Assembly (NCBI RefSeq): GCF_026262505.1
Contig: NC_067206.1
Coordinates: forward strand, 372,001 to 436,000
Length of the DNA stretch: 64,000 bases
Reading direction: 5' to 3'
Source of the DNA: Trichomonas vaginalis G3
Lineage: Eukaryota; Parabasalia; Trichomonadida; Trichomonadidae
Positions 1 through 9,812 of this stretch are shown piece after piece (within the stretch, counting starts at the first letter, position 1; each line of letters opens with the position of its first letter). The translations under genes were made by a program, and so were the position numbers. The notes below the pieces were generated by a model. It was given only the letters and a program-made list of their open reading frames with translations, did no database searches and had not been told where the DNA came from.

Positions 1-2
1 TT

Positions 3-1510
3 GAGGAAGAAGCCAGACTTAAGGCCGAAGAAGAAGCCAGACTTAAAGCTGAAGAAGAAGAAAGACTTAAAGCTGAAGAAGAAGCCAGACTTAAAGCTGA
101 AGAAGAAGAAAGACTCAAAGCTGAAGAGGAAGAAAGACAAAGACTTGAAGAAGAAGAAAGACTCAAAGCTGAAGAAGAAGAAAGACAACGACTTGAAGAA
201 GAAGCCAGACTTAAGGCCGAAGAAGAAGCCAGACTTAAAGCTGAAGAAGAAGAAAGACTTAAAGCTGAAGAAGAAGAAAGACAAAGACTTGAGGAAGAAG
301 CCAGACTTAAAGCTGAAGAAGAAGCCAGACTTAAAGCTGAAGAAGAAGAAAGACTTAAAGCTGAAGAAGAAGCCAGACTTAAAGCTGAAGAAGAAGAAAG
401 ACTCAAAGCTGAAGAGGAAGAAAGACAAAGACTTGAAGAAGAAGAAAGACTCAAAGCTGAAGAAGAAGAAAGACTTAAAGCTGAAGAAGAAGCCAGACTT
501 AAAGCTGAAGAAGAAGAAAGACTCAAAGCTGAAGAGGAAGAAAGACAAAGACTTGAAGAAGAAGAAAGACTTAAAGCTGAAGAAGAAGAAAGACTCAAAG
601 CTGAAGAGGAAGAAAGACAACGACTTGAAGAAGAAGCCAGACTTAAGGCCGAAGAAGAAGCCAGACTTAAAGCTGAAGAAGAAGAAAGACTTAAAGCTGA
701 AGAGGAAGAAAGACTCAAAGCTGAAGAAGAAGAAAGACAAAGACTTGAAGAAGAAGAAAGACTTAAAGCTGAAGAAGAAGAAAGACTCAAAGCTGAAGAG
801 GAAGAAAGACAAAGACTTGAGGAAGAAGCCAGACTTAAGGCCGAAGAAGAAGCCAGACTTAAAGCTGAAGAAGAAGCCAGACTTAAGGCCGAAGAAGAAG
901 AAAGACTCAAAGCTGAAGAAGAAGAAAGACTCAAAGCTGAAGAGGAAGAAAGACAACGACTTGAAGAAGAAGAAAGACTCAAAGCTGAAGAAGAAGAAAG
1001 ACAAAGACTTGAGGAAGAAGCCAGACTTAAGGCCGAAGAAGAAGAAAGACTCAAAGCTGAAGAGGAAGAAAGACAACGACTTGAAGAAGAAGAAAGACTC
1101 AAAGCTGAAGAAGAAGAAAGACAAAGACTTGAGGAAGAAGCCAGACTTAAGGCCGAAGAAGAAGAAAGACTCAAAGCTGAAGAAGAAGAAAGACAACGAC
1201 TTGAAGAAGAAGCTCGTCTCAAAGCTGAAGAAGAAGAAAGACAACGACTTGAAGAAGAAGAAAGACTTAAGGCCGAAGAAGAAGAAAGACTCAAAGCTGA
1301 AGAAGAAGAAAGACAACGACTTGAAGAAGAAGAAAGACTTAAGGCCGAAGAAGAAAGACTCAAAGCTGAAGAAGAAGAAAGACAACGACTTGAAGAAGAA
1401 GCCAGACTTAAGGCCGAAGAAGAAGAAAGACTCAAAGCTGAAGAAGAAGAAAGACAAAGACTTGAGGAAGAAGCCAGACTTAAGGCTGAAGAAGAAAATC
1501 TCAAAGCTGA
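3..1510 (+). repeat. 24-bp-period coding minisatellite
   Basis: Tandem near-identical blocks built from gaagaagaagccagacttaa-type units encode the EEEARLKA and EEERQRLE octads. Variation is mostly block order and silent changes (aaa/aag, gcc/gct). This suggests repeated unequal exchange with the frame kept. Confidence 0.9.
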
Positions 1511-2735
1511 AGAACACAAAGAAATTGAAATTGTCGAGGATGCAGCAGTAATCACACGTGAATTTGTGATGGATGAAGCATTAAACAATGAAGAAAGCAT
1601 AGAAAAGCACGAAAAGAGTGATTCAGACAAAGAAGAAGAGCCAGTTGTAGTTGAATCATCAGAAAAATCACGCGAACTTCAACTTGAGTTCAAGCACAAA
1701 TTTGGCCTTATCTATTCCATTCACGATCGTTCTCTTCTCAACCTTGCACTCAAAGAATGCGGAACACAGTTCAGCTACATTTGCTTCCGTTACATCGCAT
1801 TCCCCAACAACAGAAACTTCAACTTCACAAATCGTCTCATTGAACCTCTCAGATCATACCGCATCTTTGAGTTCAGATGCCTTGAAGAAGGAGACTTACT
1901 GAAGCTCTTTGCACCAGTCATCAAATCGGTTTCATTCGCTTGCAGCATTGACACTGACTTAGACGGCGCTTTAGGACTTCTTTCAACTCTCCTCAATTTC
2001 GGCATCGAGTTGCAGACTCTCGCAGGACCATATACATCAGCGCATTTCCCTGTTGTGAAGAAGATCGAGGAGAACATCACATTGCTTATGAATGTCCTCA
2101 TGCAAAAGCTCTTCTCTTCAATTGGAACATGCATCATGTGCGATGGTGAAGACATCAAATTCGATGAATATTCAAACAAGATGCTTCGTGATACATCTGC
2201 TGCATTCAAACAGTCAATCACAAAGTACTCAATTCCTGAAGAAGTTGTCCAAGCAATTGTGGTTTCCTGCGCTCATTATTTCGCTGCAATTACATTCAAT
2301 GTCATTATCACGACATCAGAGAAATTCACAGTTCAAAACACAACAAGGTTGCTTGAAAAGATGAGAGAAATTCAAGGTTTGTTCGTCTGTCTTCCTTCGA
2401 ATTTCCCTGAAGCATTTTCTAATGTTTTGAGATTGATTTCTATGGTTCAAGCTTTGGAAGTTGGAACCACATTACAGAGAATGCAGAGAGACCCACAACT
2501 ATGGCGCTCAGTCGCTGAGAGAATGACAAACGCAGAACTCCCAGAAGGAGTTACTCTTGACGATATCGCACCAAAGGTCGAAAGATCTTCTTTGCAAGTT
2601 CCTATTCCAATGATGGAATTCAAGTTCACTTATGAATGGCTATTCACAACTTCCGCTACTAATAACTACGACGACAACATCGAAGAAGATGAAGATGACG
2701 AAGCAAGTGATAGCGGATCTTATGAATCAGACTGA
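3..2735 (+). CDS. Glu/Arg/Lys-repeat coiled-coil protein, 5'-partial
   Basis: The reading frame is open from base 3, so the gene begins before the window. About 500 residues are 8-residue blocks of the type EEEARLKA, EEEERLKA and EEERQRLE. Their alternating acidic and basic residues predict a long single alpha-helix or coiled coil. The frame runs without a stop into a non-repetitive C-terminal part of about 350 residues (from about 1680) and ends in an acidic Asp/Glu/Ser tail. The C-terminal part is helical. Its segment around 2270-2460 (pattern FAAITFNVII, then TTRLLEKM) faintly resembles the cargo-binding DIL domain of class V myosins; this is weak. No motor domain is visible, since the N-terminus is outside the window. 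A cytoskeletal or trafficking role is an inference. The frame +1 reading of the repeat (Lys/Asp-rich) is a shadow of this frame. Confidence 0.85.
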   Translation, partial: EEEARLKAEEEARLKAEEEERLKAEEEARLKAEEEERLKAEEEERQRLEEEERLKAEEEERQRLEEEARLKAEEEARLKAEEEERLKAEEEERQRLEEEARLKAEEEARLKAEEEERLKAEEEARLKAEEEERLKAEEEERQRLEEEERLKAEEEERLKAEEEARLKAEEEERLKAEEEERQRLEEEERLKAEEEERLKAEEEERQRLEEEARLKAEEEARLKAEEEERLKAEEEERLKAEEEERQRLEEEERLKAEEEERLKAEEEERQRLEEEARLKAEEEARLKAEEEARLKAEEEERLKAEEEERLKAEEEERQRLEEEERLKAEEEERQRLEEEARLKAEEEERLKAEEEERQRLEEEERLKAEEEERQRLEEEARLKAEEEERLKAEEEERQRLEEEARLKAEEEERQRLEEEERLKAEEEERLKAEEEERQRLEEEERLKAEEERLKAEEEERQRLEEEARLKAEEEERLKAEEEERQRLEEEARLKAEEENLKAEEHKEIEIVEDAAVITREFVMDEALNNEESIEKHEKSDSDKEEEPVVVESSEKSRELQLEFKHKFGLIYSIHDRSLLNLALKECGTQFSYICFRYIAFPNNRNFNFTNRLIEPLRSYRIFEFRCLEEGDLLKLFAPVIKSVSFACSIDTDLDGALGLLSTLLNFGIELQTLAGPYTSAHFPVVKKIEENITLLMNVLMQKLFSSIGTCIMCDGEDIKFDEYSNKMLRDTSAAFKQSITKYSIPEEVVQAIVVSCAHYFAAITFNVIITTSEKFTVQNTTRLLEKMREIQGLFVCLPSNFPEAFSNVLRLISMVQALEVGTTLQRMQRDPQLWRSVAERMTNAELPEGVTLDDIAPKVERSSLQVPIPMMEFKFTYEWLFTTSATNNYDDNIEEDEDDEASDSGSYESD

Positions 2736-3407
2736 TTTTTTTTAATATTTATTTTCACTATCTTTTTGTATAAACAATTATCGTTTATCTTTAATTAAAT
2801 GGTGAATCAGGTACATATATATCTGATTTCTTTTATGCTTGTATATCAATAATAAATCATGTTAAGAATCAATAATGATAGAGAACTATTTAATTCATAT
2901 GAATCATATTCTTCGTCTTGGCGATTTCTAAGTAAAAGACTGCAATCGATTGTTTCATGAGATATTAGTAGTAGTTGTTCACTGGAATTGTGGTTTTTGG
3001 GGTTCTATTTACCCACAAAGTCTTGGAGCATACTCAAAATTGCTGGTATTGCTTGCTTGCCTTGAATGAAGACCTGCCCATTGAGAAACCTAGGCAGAAG
3101 GGCATACAAAGGATCTAAGCTAAATATTTTAGAAAGGATATCATTAGCATACTACATATATTTACTTGAATCATTTATTTAGGTAACTCAACACTAATAT
3201 TATTGTCAAAAAAATTAGTCAAAAAAAGTCATGACACTTTTTACGGGATTATAAATAAGCCCGAAAAAGTATCAAGCAAATAATAATATATATATATTCA
3301 CTTTTTAATCATCGTCCCTCGTCTCAAAAAGTGACTATTGTTTTAGTCAAGAAAAATTGAATGTATCACAGAACGTTTTCGAGATTTATTGAACAAATAC
3401 AACCATA
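2736..3407. other. Spacer with a strong inverted repeat
   Basis: No gene is supported here. An inverted repeat at about 3232-3275 pairs GACACTTTTTaCGGG with CCCGaAAAAGTaTC around an AT loop. AAAAAGTGAC occurs at 3326-3335 and TTAGTCAAAA-type words lie nearby, all upstream of the next gene. Confidence 0.5.
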
Positions 3408-5188
3408 ATGTTGCTGCTGTTTCTTGTTCATGAAATCAAATCTTATGATCTTCAAAATATTGCAGATTGCTACCAAAACGATTTTATTTCAACCAACAAT
3501 TCTGATTATTATTTTCTTGAAATCCCTGCAGGGGAAATCTTTTGTAGCAATCAAAGCTTTGTTATTGCTGCAAATACATCTATCCAAGCAGATTACTTTT
3601 TAGACAATGGTGAAGAAAATCCAACAATTAAACATCTTGATGATCCTTTTGCAATAATTCAATCTGAAAATGGCCATAACATTATTTCGAAAATATCCGC
3701 AAAAGATCCTTCTGAAACGTTCCTTATTCAAATAATCAAAATTACCAGATCTAATATTAATGAAAGAGAGTTATTCTACTCAGTGTTTTCTACTAACCTG
3801 TTTTTCTGCCAAAAATTCATTCCTTTACGGCTCACAGATTCCAATTCCACACTATTATTACGAAGATGGATGGAAATCAAAGCTTTTAATGGATATGAAA
3901 TCAAGCCGAAAATGGGCAATTTTTCTAGCGAAACAGCCATACTAACAACAACGCTAAGCTGCAATGATACAACTAAGAGGAGAAGTATTTATTTTGCATA
4001 TTATTCAGAAAATCATACTTTAGCACCAATTTTGTTCAAAAAAGATAAATTCTATTTGATGCCATCAGAATCTGGTGTTTATTCACGTGCAGAAGTAGAG
4101 TCATTCACTGAAATGAATCCTCCATTTCATAATGAATATAAATTCGATCAGTATGATTTAACAGATGAGTTTCTTCCATGTCTGAACAATATATGGAGTC
4201 CAGAGTTTGCCCACCACGATATCGGATTAAAATATACAGACTCAAAAGTCTTTACAATTCAACCAGGCAAAGCACAGTGTTTATACGGCAATTTTGTGTT
4301 TGGAAGCAAAGAAGATTTCACAGCAACTGTTGTTTATAATGATACAAAGCACTATGAATTAAACAATAGACCAAAGGTCCCTCGCACAGTTCATGAGACA
4401 TATGAAAATCCATTTAGCATTACAACACAAATACACGATCAAAGACAAAGTCAGTTAATCAAATTACAATGCAAATCTCAAACAGAATCATGCAAAATAC
4501 AAGTTGTGAGTGTTATGCCTCCTATTCAAAACAGACTGTTAAACGCACCAATGAAAATAGAATCAACATTCACAACAAATACAAGCTATTTTGCTGAAAA
4601 AGAAATTATTATAGAAGATACTAGAATAGAAATATTTTCAATTACAGTGCACAACAAAAACAAATTCGGTATCAAGATAAGTTGTGATGATAAGAGAATA
4701 CAGAATTATCTGACAACATCGAACTCCTTTGTGAAAAACTTCACATCAAATGAGAGTATATATAACACAGTTACTATATATCCATATTTTGATCTACACA
4801 GATTCCTTAATCAAGAAGAAAATATTTCAACATTCAAAGTAAAAACTAATGTCAAAGTTGAAATCATCCCATCAGAAGAAAATTCCACTGGAGAGAAGAA
4901 ATTATAGAAGATGCAATAACTTTTAGATTGCCTTCAAAAGGTGGTGGGAGTACAAAGGAAGAACTAATAGAATTTAATAAGAAAGAAGATAAATTATTTG
5001 AGGGATATTCTAATTTCTTTCTTTATGGTTCAATCGGTGTTTCAGTACTGATTGTTATTCTTGATATTTTATTTATTGTATGGAGAAACTTGGCAAACAA
5101 AAAGAGATCAACTCAAAATGAAAAGAATAAGAGAAATTCAGATGAAGAATTAGAAGTAATATACCCTGAACTTGACGGTATTATCTAA
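3408..5188 (+). pseudogene. Type I surface membrane protein gene with a frame break
   Basis: I do not recognise the family. The first 499 residues start with a short hydrophobic segment (MLLLFLVHEI, signal-like). They continue as a beta-rich ectodomain with many N-glycosylation sequons (NNS, NTS, NDT, NFT, NES) and several cysteines. The frame stops at 4905-4907. A different frame, without its own ATG, is open across that point and encodes a Ser/Gly/Lys linker, one membrane span (about 5024-5085, FFLYGSIGVSVLIVILDILF) and a charged cytosolic tail ending at 5188. The two parts look like one type I membrane protein whose frame shifts around 4860-4905. There is room for no ordinary intron there, so it is either a recent pseudogene or a sequence error. 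A surface or adhesion role is inferred from topology only. Confidence 0.6.
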
Positions 5189-5572
5189 ATAAACAAGATA
5201 ATATGATGTTTGAAATAAATGAATGTAACTAATATAAGTCATCCAAATCAGATAAAACTTTTCAGTTTTTATAAAACATTTTTGAATCAATCAACATATT
5301 TATTTTTCTTTTTGAACGTTTGATCTCTAAAGTTTATGATTTAACAATTTAAACAAAATCCTGTTGATTGGATGTAAATTAAGCATTTTATAAGATTAGT
5401 CAAAATTATCGTTGTCACTTTTGTATTTTTTTGACTAATATTCCGATTCTTGACCAAGATTGGAATATGTAGAACTAATTTTGTAATTCTATCAATCTTC
5501 ACCAAGAATTCCAAAATCGTGCAAAAATTGAAAACCGTTACACTTATTCAATCTCCCCCCTATATTGTTAAA
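5189..5572. other. Spacer with inverted ATTAGTCAAAA motif
   Basis: No gene is seen. ATTAGTCAAAA (about 5394-5404) and TTTTTTGACTAAT (about 5428-5440) form an inverted pair flanking GTCACTTTT (5414-5422). The same word set occurs upstream of the 3408 gene, so it may be a shared control region. Confidence 0.4.
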
Positions 5573-7975
5573 ATGGGAGTTTTAAGTTATCTAAGAACCG
5601 TTCTTTCAATCATCACATTTCTCCAAAACATGGGATCCACTATTGGATTCTCTTTTTTCGATCTTCATCCCACGCTCAAAAAATGGGGATCAGCACTCAA
5701 AATTTTATCAGTATGATAGAGAATCCAGTCCTTGGATATATAAATGCGCATGATTTCAGAGCGTTTCTAACAGATTTTGTAATGGTGATATCCGGATTCT
5801 CTTTAGGTTTAAGTTTCATTGTTGGATTGGATTCAAATAAATCATTTTGGAGGATTGTAATATGCATATGTTCGTGTCTACCAACGTTTTTCTCTTTGTT
5901 CTATGAATGGGAGTTTTATTATCAAGTAATTACGGCATTTACAACGCCACTTATTTTTTTCGCATTAAGGGTGCCCTATAGACGATAGACCACCCTCAGA
6001 AAAGCACTTTTAAGGCTATTATATTGAGAACTAGAATCCGGATAATCCATTCATTCGAGTTCTAATAAGGTTATTTTTATGATGTTTACATTATCGTTAT
6101 AGGGCACCCTTAAGAATGGCATTATCCAAATATTTGGGAAACCCTTTGGAAGATTATTTATGTAATTGTAAAAGGAAATCCCAAGATAATGAAGCTGAAT
6201 CTAAAGATAGCAAAAAGAAATCCAGGAAACTAACAATCGAAAATATTCAAGAAAGGAACTATGAATATCAAAGAGAACTTTTAACCAAAGAACCTGATAG
6301 AAATTTTGTTCTCAATGCATTGGAAGAAAATTTGCATATAAAGGAGCCACATAATATAATGGATAAACTTAAGATGCTCTTTTCTATTGTTGTGCTCTGT
6401 TTCGCTTTCTTTAACCCCACCAAGTCGAGTGTGTTGTTTATTTGTTTTTTAATGGGATTTATGTTGTTTCTATTTGGTATTTTTGGATCATGCAAGCTAA
6501 CTAGGGCAGCTAAAATCACAAACAAAATTGGATTTAATAGAATCTTTCTGTTGCTTTTCACATATGCTTTGAATGCGTTATACATTCCAATTTTAGATTA
6601 TTTCATAAAAATTGTATATAATACAGGAGTTACGTGTCCAGAAGGTTATTATTGGGGAGTTTATAGAGGTAAAGATACATTTCTTAAAGCAGATGGCCAT
6701 TGCATTCCATGTGGATACACATTAAAGCAAAAATATCCAGGGATTGAAAGTTTTTTGAATGACTTCGTACAACCTAATTCAAATAACTTTACTTATTCTT
6801 TATTTACAAAATTTTTATCAGACAATCCTGGAATTTTAAATGAAACATATGATGCTTTAAATTATACCATGGACGGATTAAATGAATCATCTAATATGTG
6901 TCCTCATTTATGTTCAGGAAGCTTTATTCGTATTATGAAAGATCAGACATCGATTTACTTTGATTTTGAAACAAAGAGATATTTTATGTTTTTTATCTGT
7001 TGGGTGATTGCATTTGTTTTGTTGGTAATCCCTGTATTATATTATTTATTGATATACAGAGCAAGAAAAGAATTCAAAACACTTGTGGCATATGGAGATA
7101 ACAAGGATGATCGTTGGGAGTGTTTATTGGAAAGAGTTGAAACTGTTGGTGTTACTCATCTCAAAGACTACAATTATAGTAATCCATATTTTGCAGTCTT
7201 CAAAATCGTATACAATTTTTTGGTTTTACTTGTAACAACATTAGCAAATCTAGCACATCCACACATTATTACATGTCTTCCAATAGTTCATATAACTATG
7301 ATTGTGTTCCTAACGTTGAGGAAGCCATATTTATCAAAATGGAACAATTATTCTGAAATAGCATTAAGTGTTCTTAACTTAATTATAGGAATCTTAGCTT
7401 CAGTTAATCTTTTCAGTGATGTTAACCAGGTATTCAACACAGTAATTGTCTTAATAGCAGATTTCCTTGGTGTTGCATCAGAAATTGGTTCGGCTATTAT
7501 CGAAAGTTATGAAAAATCAAAAATTACTGACCCAACTATAATGAATGAAAAAGAAATACAAGAGTTCCATCCATTAATATTTGATGAAGATGAAGAGCAA
7601 GGAATTTTAGAGCCATTAATAAATGAAGAAGAAGATAGCGAAGATTGTTTGTGCGGATGCTTGAGAGAAAGAAAAGTGCCTAAATTAATGCAATACGAAC
7701 CAGATAATAGACCGGAAATATCGCTGAAAGACTTGAACCCCGTTGAATCTGGTGTTCAATTATTTAATGATGCCCAACCAGAGAGAAGTGGAGAAATAAG
7801 AAAAAGGTTACAAAATCTTTATATTTTCTACGATATATTGATTGATGGAGCTGAATTATCAATTCTAACACGATTCTTAAGACTTTTGGGTGTTTTTGGT
7901 CTTGCTGTGTCTACACCTATTATCAATGTGAAATCGGTTCGCTTTTCATGCATTAATTATGGAAGTTGGTTTTAA
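5573..7975 (+). pseudogene. Multi-pass membrane protein gene split by a TTAA element
   Basis: An unrecognised multi-spanning membrane protein. The N-terminal part (ATG at 5573, MGVLSYLRT) passes a frame shift at the A6 run near 5679-5684. It then continues through hydrophobic spans to 5968, where a 141-bp TTAA-flanked element interrupts it. Coding resumes at 6114. Taking out the element plus one TTAA copy restores the frame exactly across the junction. The 619-residue C-terminal part has a basic cytosolic stretch, spans near 6370-6480 and 6530-6600, a Cys-bearing loop (CPEGYYWG, CIPCGY, MCPHLCSG) with N-glycosylation sites, three to four further spans (6975-7050, 7200-7300, 7360-7480) and a long acidic tail. 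The loop cysteines and LRKPYLSKWNNYSE are the best family handles. Transporter or channel-like function is only a guess. Confidence 0.6.
5965..6113. mobile_element. TTAA-flanked MITE (piggyBac-like)
   Basis: A 141-bp insert (5969-6109) is flanked by TTAA on both sides. Its ends are inverted: GGGTGCCCTATAgACGATA on the left and the complement of GGGTGCCCTATAACGATA on the right. It has no coding capacity. The TTAA target duplication is the hallmark of piggyBac-type transposition, so this is probably a non-autonomous relative moved by an element elsewhere in the genome. Confidence 0.75.
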
Positions 7976-8036
7976 TTCAATCAATATTCCAAAACATATT
8001 AATAAAGCTTTTTAATTTTATGTATTCGGTAATTTT

Positions 8037-8164
8037 TTAAGGCTACACTTACGCCCATCTGACTTTTATACAAATATCTGACAACTGCCGTGAAGCGTAA
8101 TTGAAAAATAACCTTAAAGATCCGAATTGAAAGTCATGTCATACGGGCGTAAATGGATCCTATA
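8037..8164. mobile_element. Degenerate MITE-like inverted repeat
   Basis: TTAA plus GGCTACACTTACGCCC (8041-8056) faces GGGCGTAAATGGATCC (8145-8160) as an imperfect inverted repeat with a few mismatches. It resembles an older TTAA-type miniature element, but the right flank reads TATAA, so the target duplication is not clean. The rest of 7976-8452 holds no gene that I can support. Confidence 0.35.
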
Positions 8165-8452
8165 AAAAGTGGTAATCCAAACTTTAAATCATTTTCACCG
8201 TGCCTGTTTTTCAATTTATTTGCGAGATATAAGGATTTTTTTAAGTGTAGATTTATGCCTGTTTAGCGTGTTATTCAATTCTGCTGTTTAAGGTTGATTT
8301 TCAATAATTCTTCATACCTATTGTTGAGCTTCAAGAATTATTATCTGTTGCTTATCAATATATTACTTCGGCCTCAGTCATTTTTATTGAAAAAGGAGCA
8401 ATTTTATTTTATTTTTTTTTTGAAATCATAAAAATATTTATGAGAAAAATTT

Positions 8453-8523
8453 GAGGCCGAAGGGAGTCGAACCCCCAACCTTGAGATCTGGAGTCTCACG
8501 CAATGCCATTATGCTACAGCCCC
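8453..8523 (-). tRNA. tRNA-Trp (CCA)
   Basis: A 71-nt cloverleaf on the minus strand. The acceptor strands GGGGCTG and CGGCCTC pair fully with G-U pairs. The anticodon stem is TGAGA/TCTCA with loop CTCCAGA, giving anticodon CCA. The T arm is GGGGG-TTCGACT-CCCTT. There is no intron and no encoded CCA. A T-run follows the 3' end on the minus strand, as expected for an RNA polymerase III stop. Confidence 0.95.
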
Positions 8524-8743
8524 TTTACAATTTTTTAAAAATTGTTTAATCTATAATCAAAATAATTTTCCACCCTTAAAATTGAATCAAATTCACCTCC
8601 TAAATCAATCACATTCCAAATGTCATTGATTTCGGAAGTTAATTCAATTTTTTTTTCATTTATTTCATCCTTATCATTTTGATTCTATTACAAATATCAT
8701 TCAATTAAATCAGAATTTAGCAATATTTCGATCTAATATTCAG

Positions 8744-9646
8744 ATGTTTCGATTAATTCTTTTATCCGCTATATTTTCTATGCTTTATATTTACACGATT
8801 CGAAATCAAACAACAGATGTAAAAATCCATAAATATACTTTATACATTTTGGATGTTTTAGTCTCAGAGCATAACATTTCCCGATTTTATGAAGAATATT
8901 ATAGCTGGATCAGAAATTTACTCAAAGATTACAAAAATATTATCTTAAAAGTTGGAGCTACTTATGAGGTTGCAAAATTTCATACAATACTATATAATCA
9001 TTCAAACGTACCACACATATTCTTTGGGCGTCAGAGAACGTTCGACTACATATATCCTTTTATTAATGGACTAGAAGACTTTCTTAACAATACTGATTTC
9101 AGATGGTTCCTTCGGACCACAGATGATGTTTTTATAAATCTTGAAAAATTGGATTCATTTCTTGACGATCTAGAAGATAAATTTGATCCACTAAGTGACT
9201 ATATAGTTAGAGGATCGTTAGCAGGTGTAAGTGATCAGATATTTCTTCATGGAGGCCCGGGATGGTTAATGTCAAGATTTGCAGCACAAAAATATCTTGA
9301 AGACTACAGACTTAATCCTCCGCAAGTAGAGAGGACAGGTGATGACGTCGTTTCTTCGAAATACTTTCGAGGAAAGATTGAAGATTATGATTGTCCCCAG
9401 TTTTATGCTAGTCCATTAAATGTTGAATCCTTAGAACTTATAAATAGAAATTCAGACGATTTCCCTCCATGTCTATCTAATTCATGCAAATATCCTGCAA
9501 ATTTAATCGCTGTTTGGCATTCTGGAGAACCACTGATGGAAATAGTCAAAGAAGGCCCAAGATTGCAATTTGCTGACGATATATGTCTTGAAAGTGAAAA
9601 TTCGGGCAGATCTTATTTATGCAAACTTAATAATGAAACAATCTAG
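8744..9646 (+). CDS. Type II membrane glycosyltransferase, GT31/Fringe-like
   Basis: A 300-residue protein with an N-terminal uncleaved signal-anchor (residues 1-20, FRLILLSAIFSMLYIY) and a luminal catalytic domain. The pattern WFLRTTDDVFINLEKL puts the metal-binding acidic pair at D127-D128, the DxD-type site of Fringe and beta-1,3-glycosyltransferases (GT31). It is followed by HGGPGWLMSRFAAQK (about 168-182), the acceptor-side GGxG block, and TGDDVVSSKYF (about 204-214), which fits the catalytic DD region. The size is near the minimal family length. It would act in the Golgi or ER, adding sugars to glycoproteins or surface glycoconjugates; the sugar and acceptor cannot be read from the sequence. 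Start is the first ATG, directly before the anchor. Confidence 0.75.
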   Translation: MFRLILLSAIFSMLYIYTIRNQTTDVKIHKYTLYILDVLVSEHNISRFYEEYYSWIRNLLKDYKNIILKVGATYEVAKFHTILYNHSNVPHIFFGRQRTFDYIYPFINGLEDFLNNTDFRWFLRTTDDVFINLEKLDSFLDDLEDKFDPLSDYIVRGSLAGVSDQIFLHGGPGWLMSRFAAQKYLEDYRLNPPQVERTGDDVVSSKYFRGKIEDYDCPQFYASPLNVESLELINRNSDDFPPCLSNSCKYPANLIAVWHSGEPLMEIVKEGPRLQFADDICLESENSGRSYLCKLNNETI

Positions 9647-9800
9647 TCATACACATGCATTTCTAATATATTTTAAATAGTATATAGTAAACTTATAGAA
9701 TATTGATTTGAAATTTTCTGTTTAAATAATCTTTTCAAATGATTTTACCATACAACATTAAGTATAACATATTCCGGCAGCATTTCTAACTTTTAAAATT

Positions 9801-9807
9801 TCATTTT
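9801..9807 (+). promoter_or_regulatory. Initiator-like element of the CLPTM1 gene
   Basis: TCATTTT, with the presumed +1 A at 9803, lies 10 nt before the ATG. It matches the trichomonad initiator TCA(+1)Y(T/A). Confidence 0.55.
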
Positions 9808-9812
9808 GAGAA

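Noticed and set aside
1-1551. 516-codon Lys/Asp-rich frame
   Set aside because: It is the +1 shadow of the EEEARLKA repeat; the other frame runs into a normal C-terminal domain.
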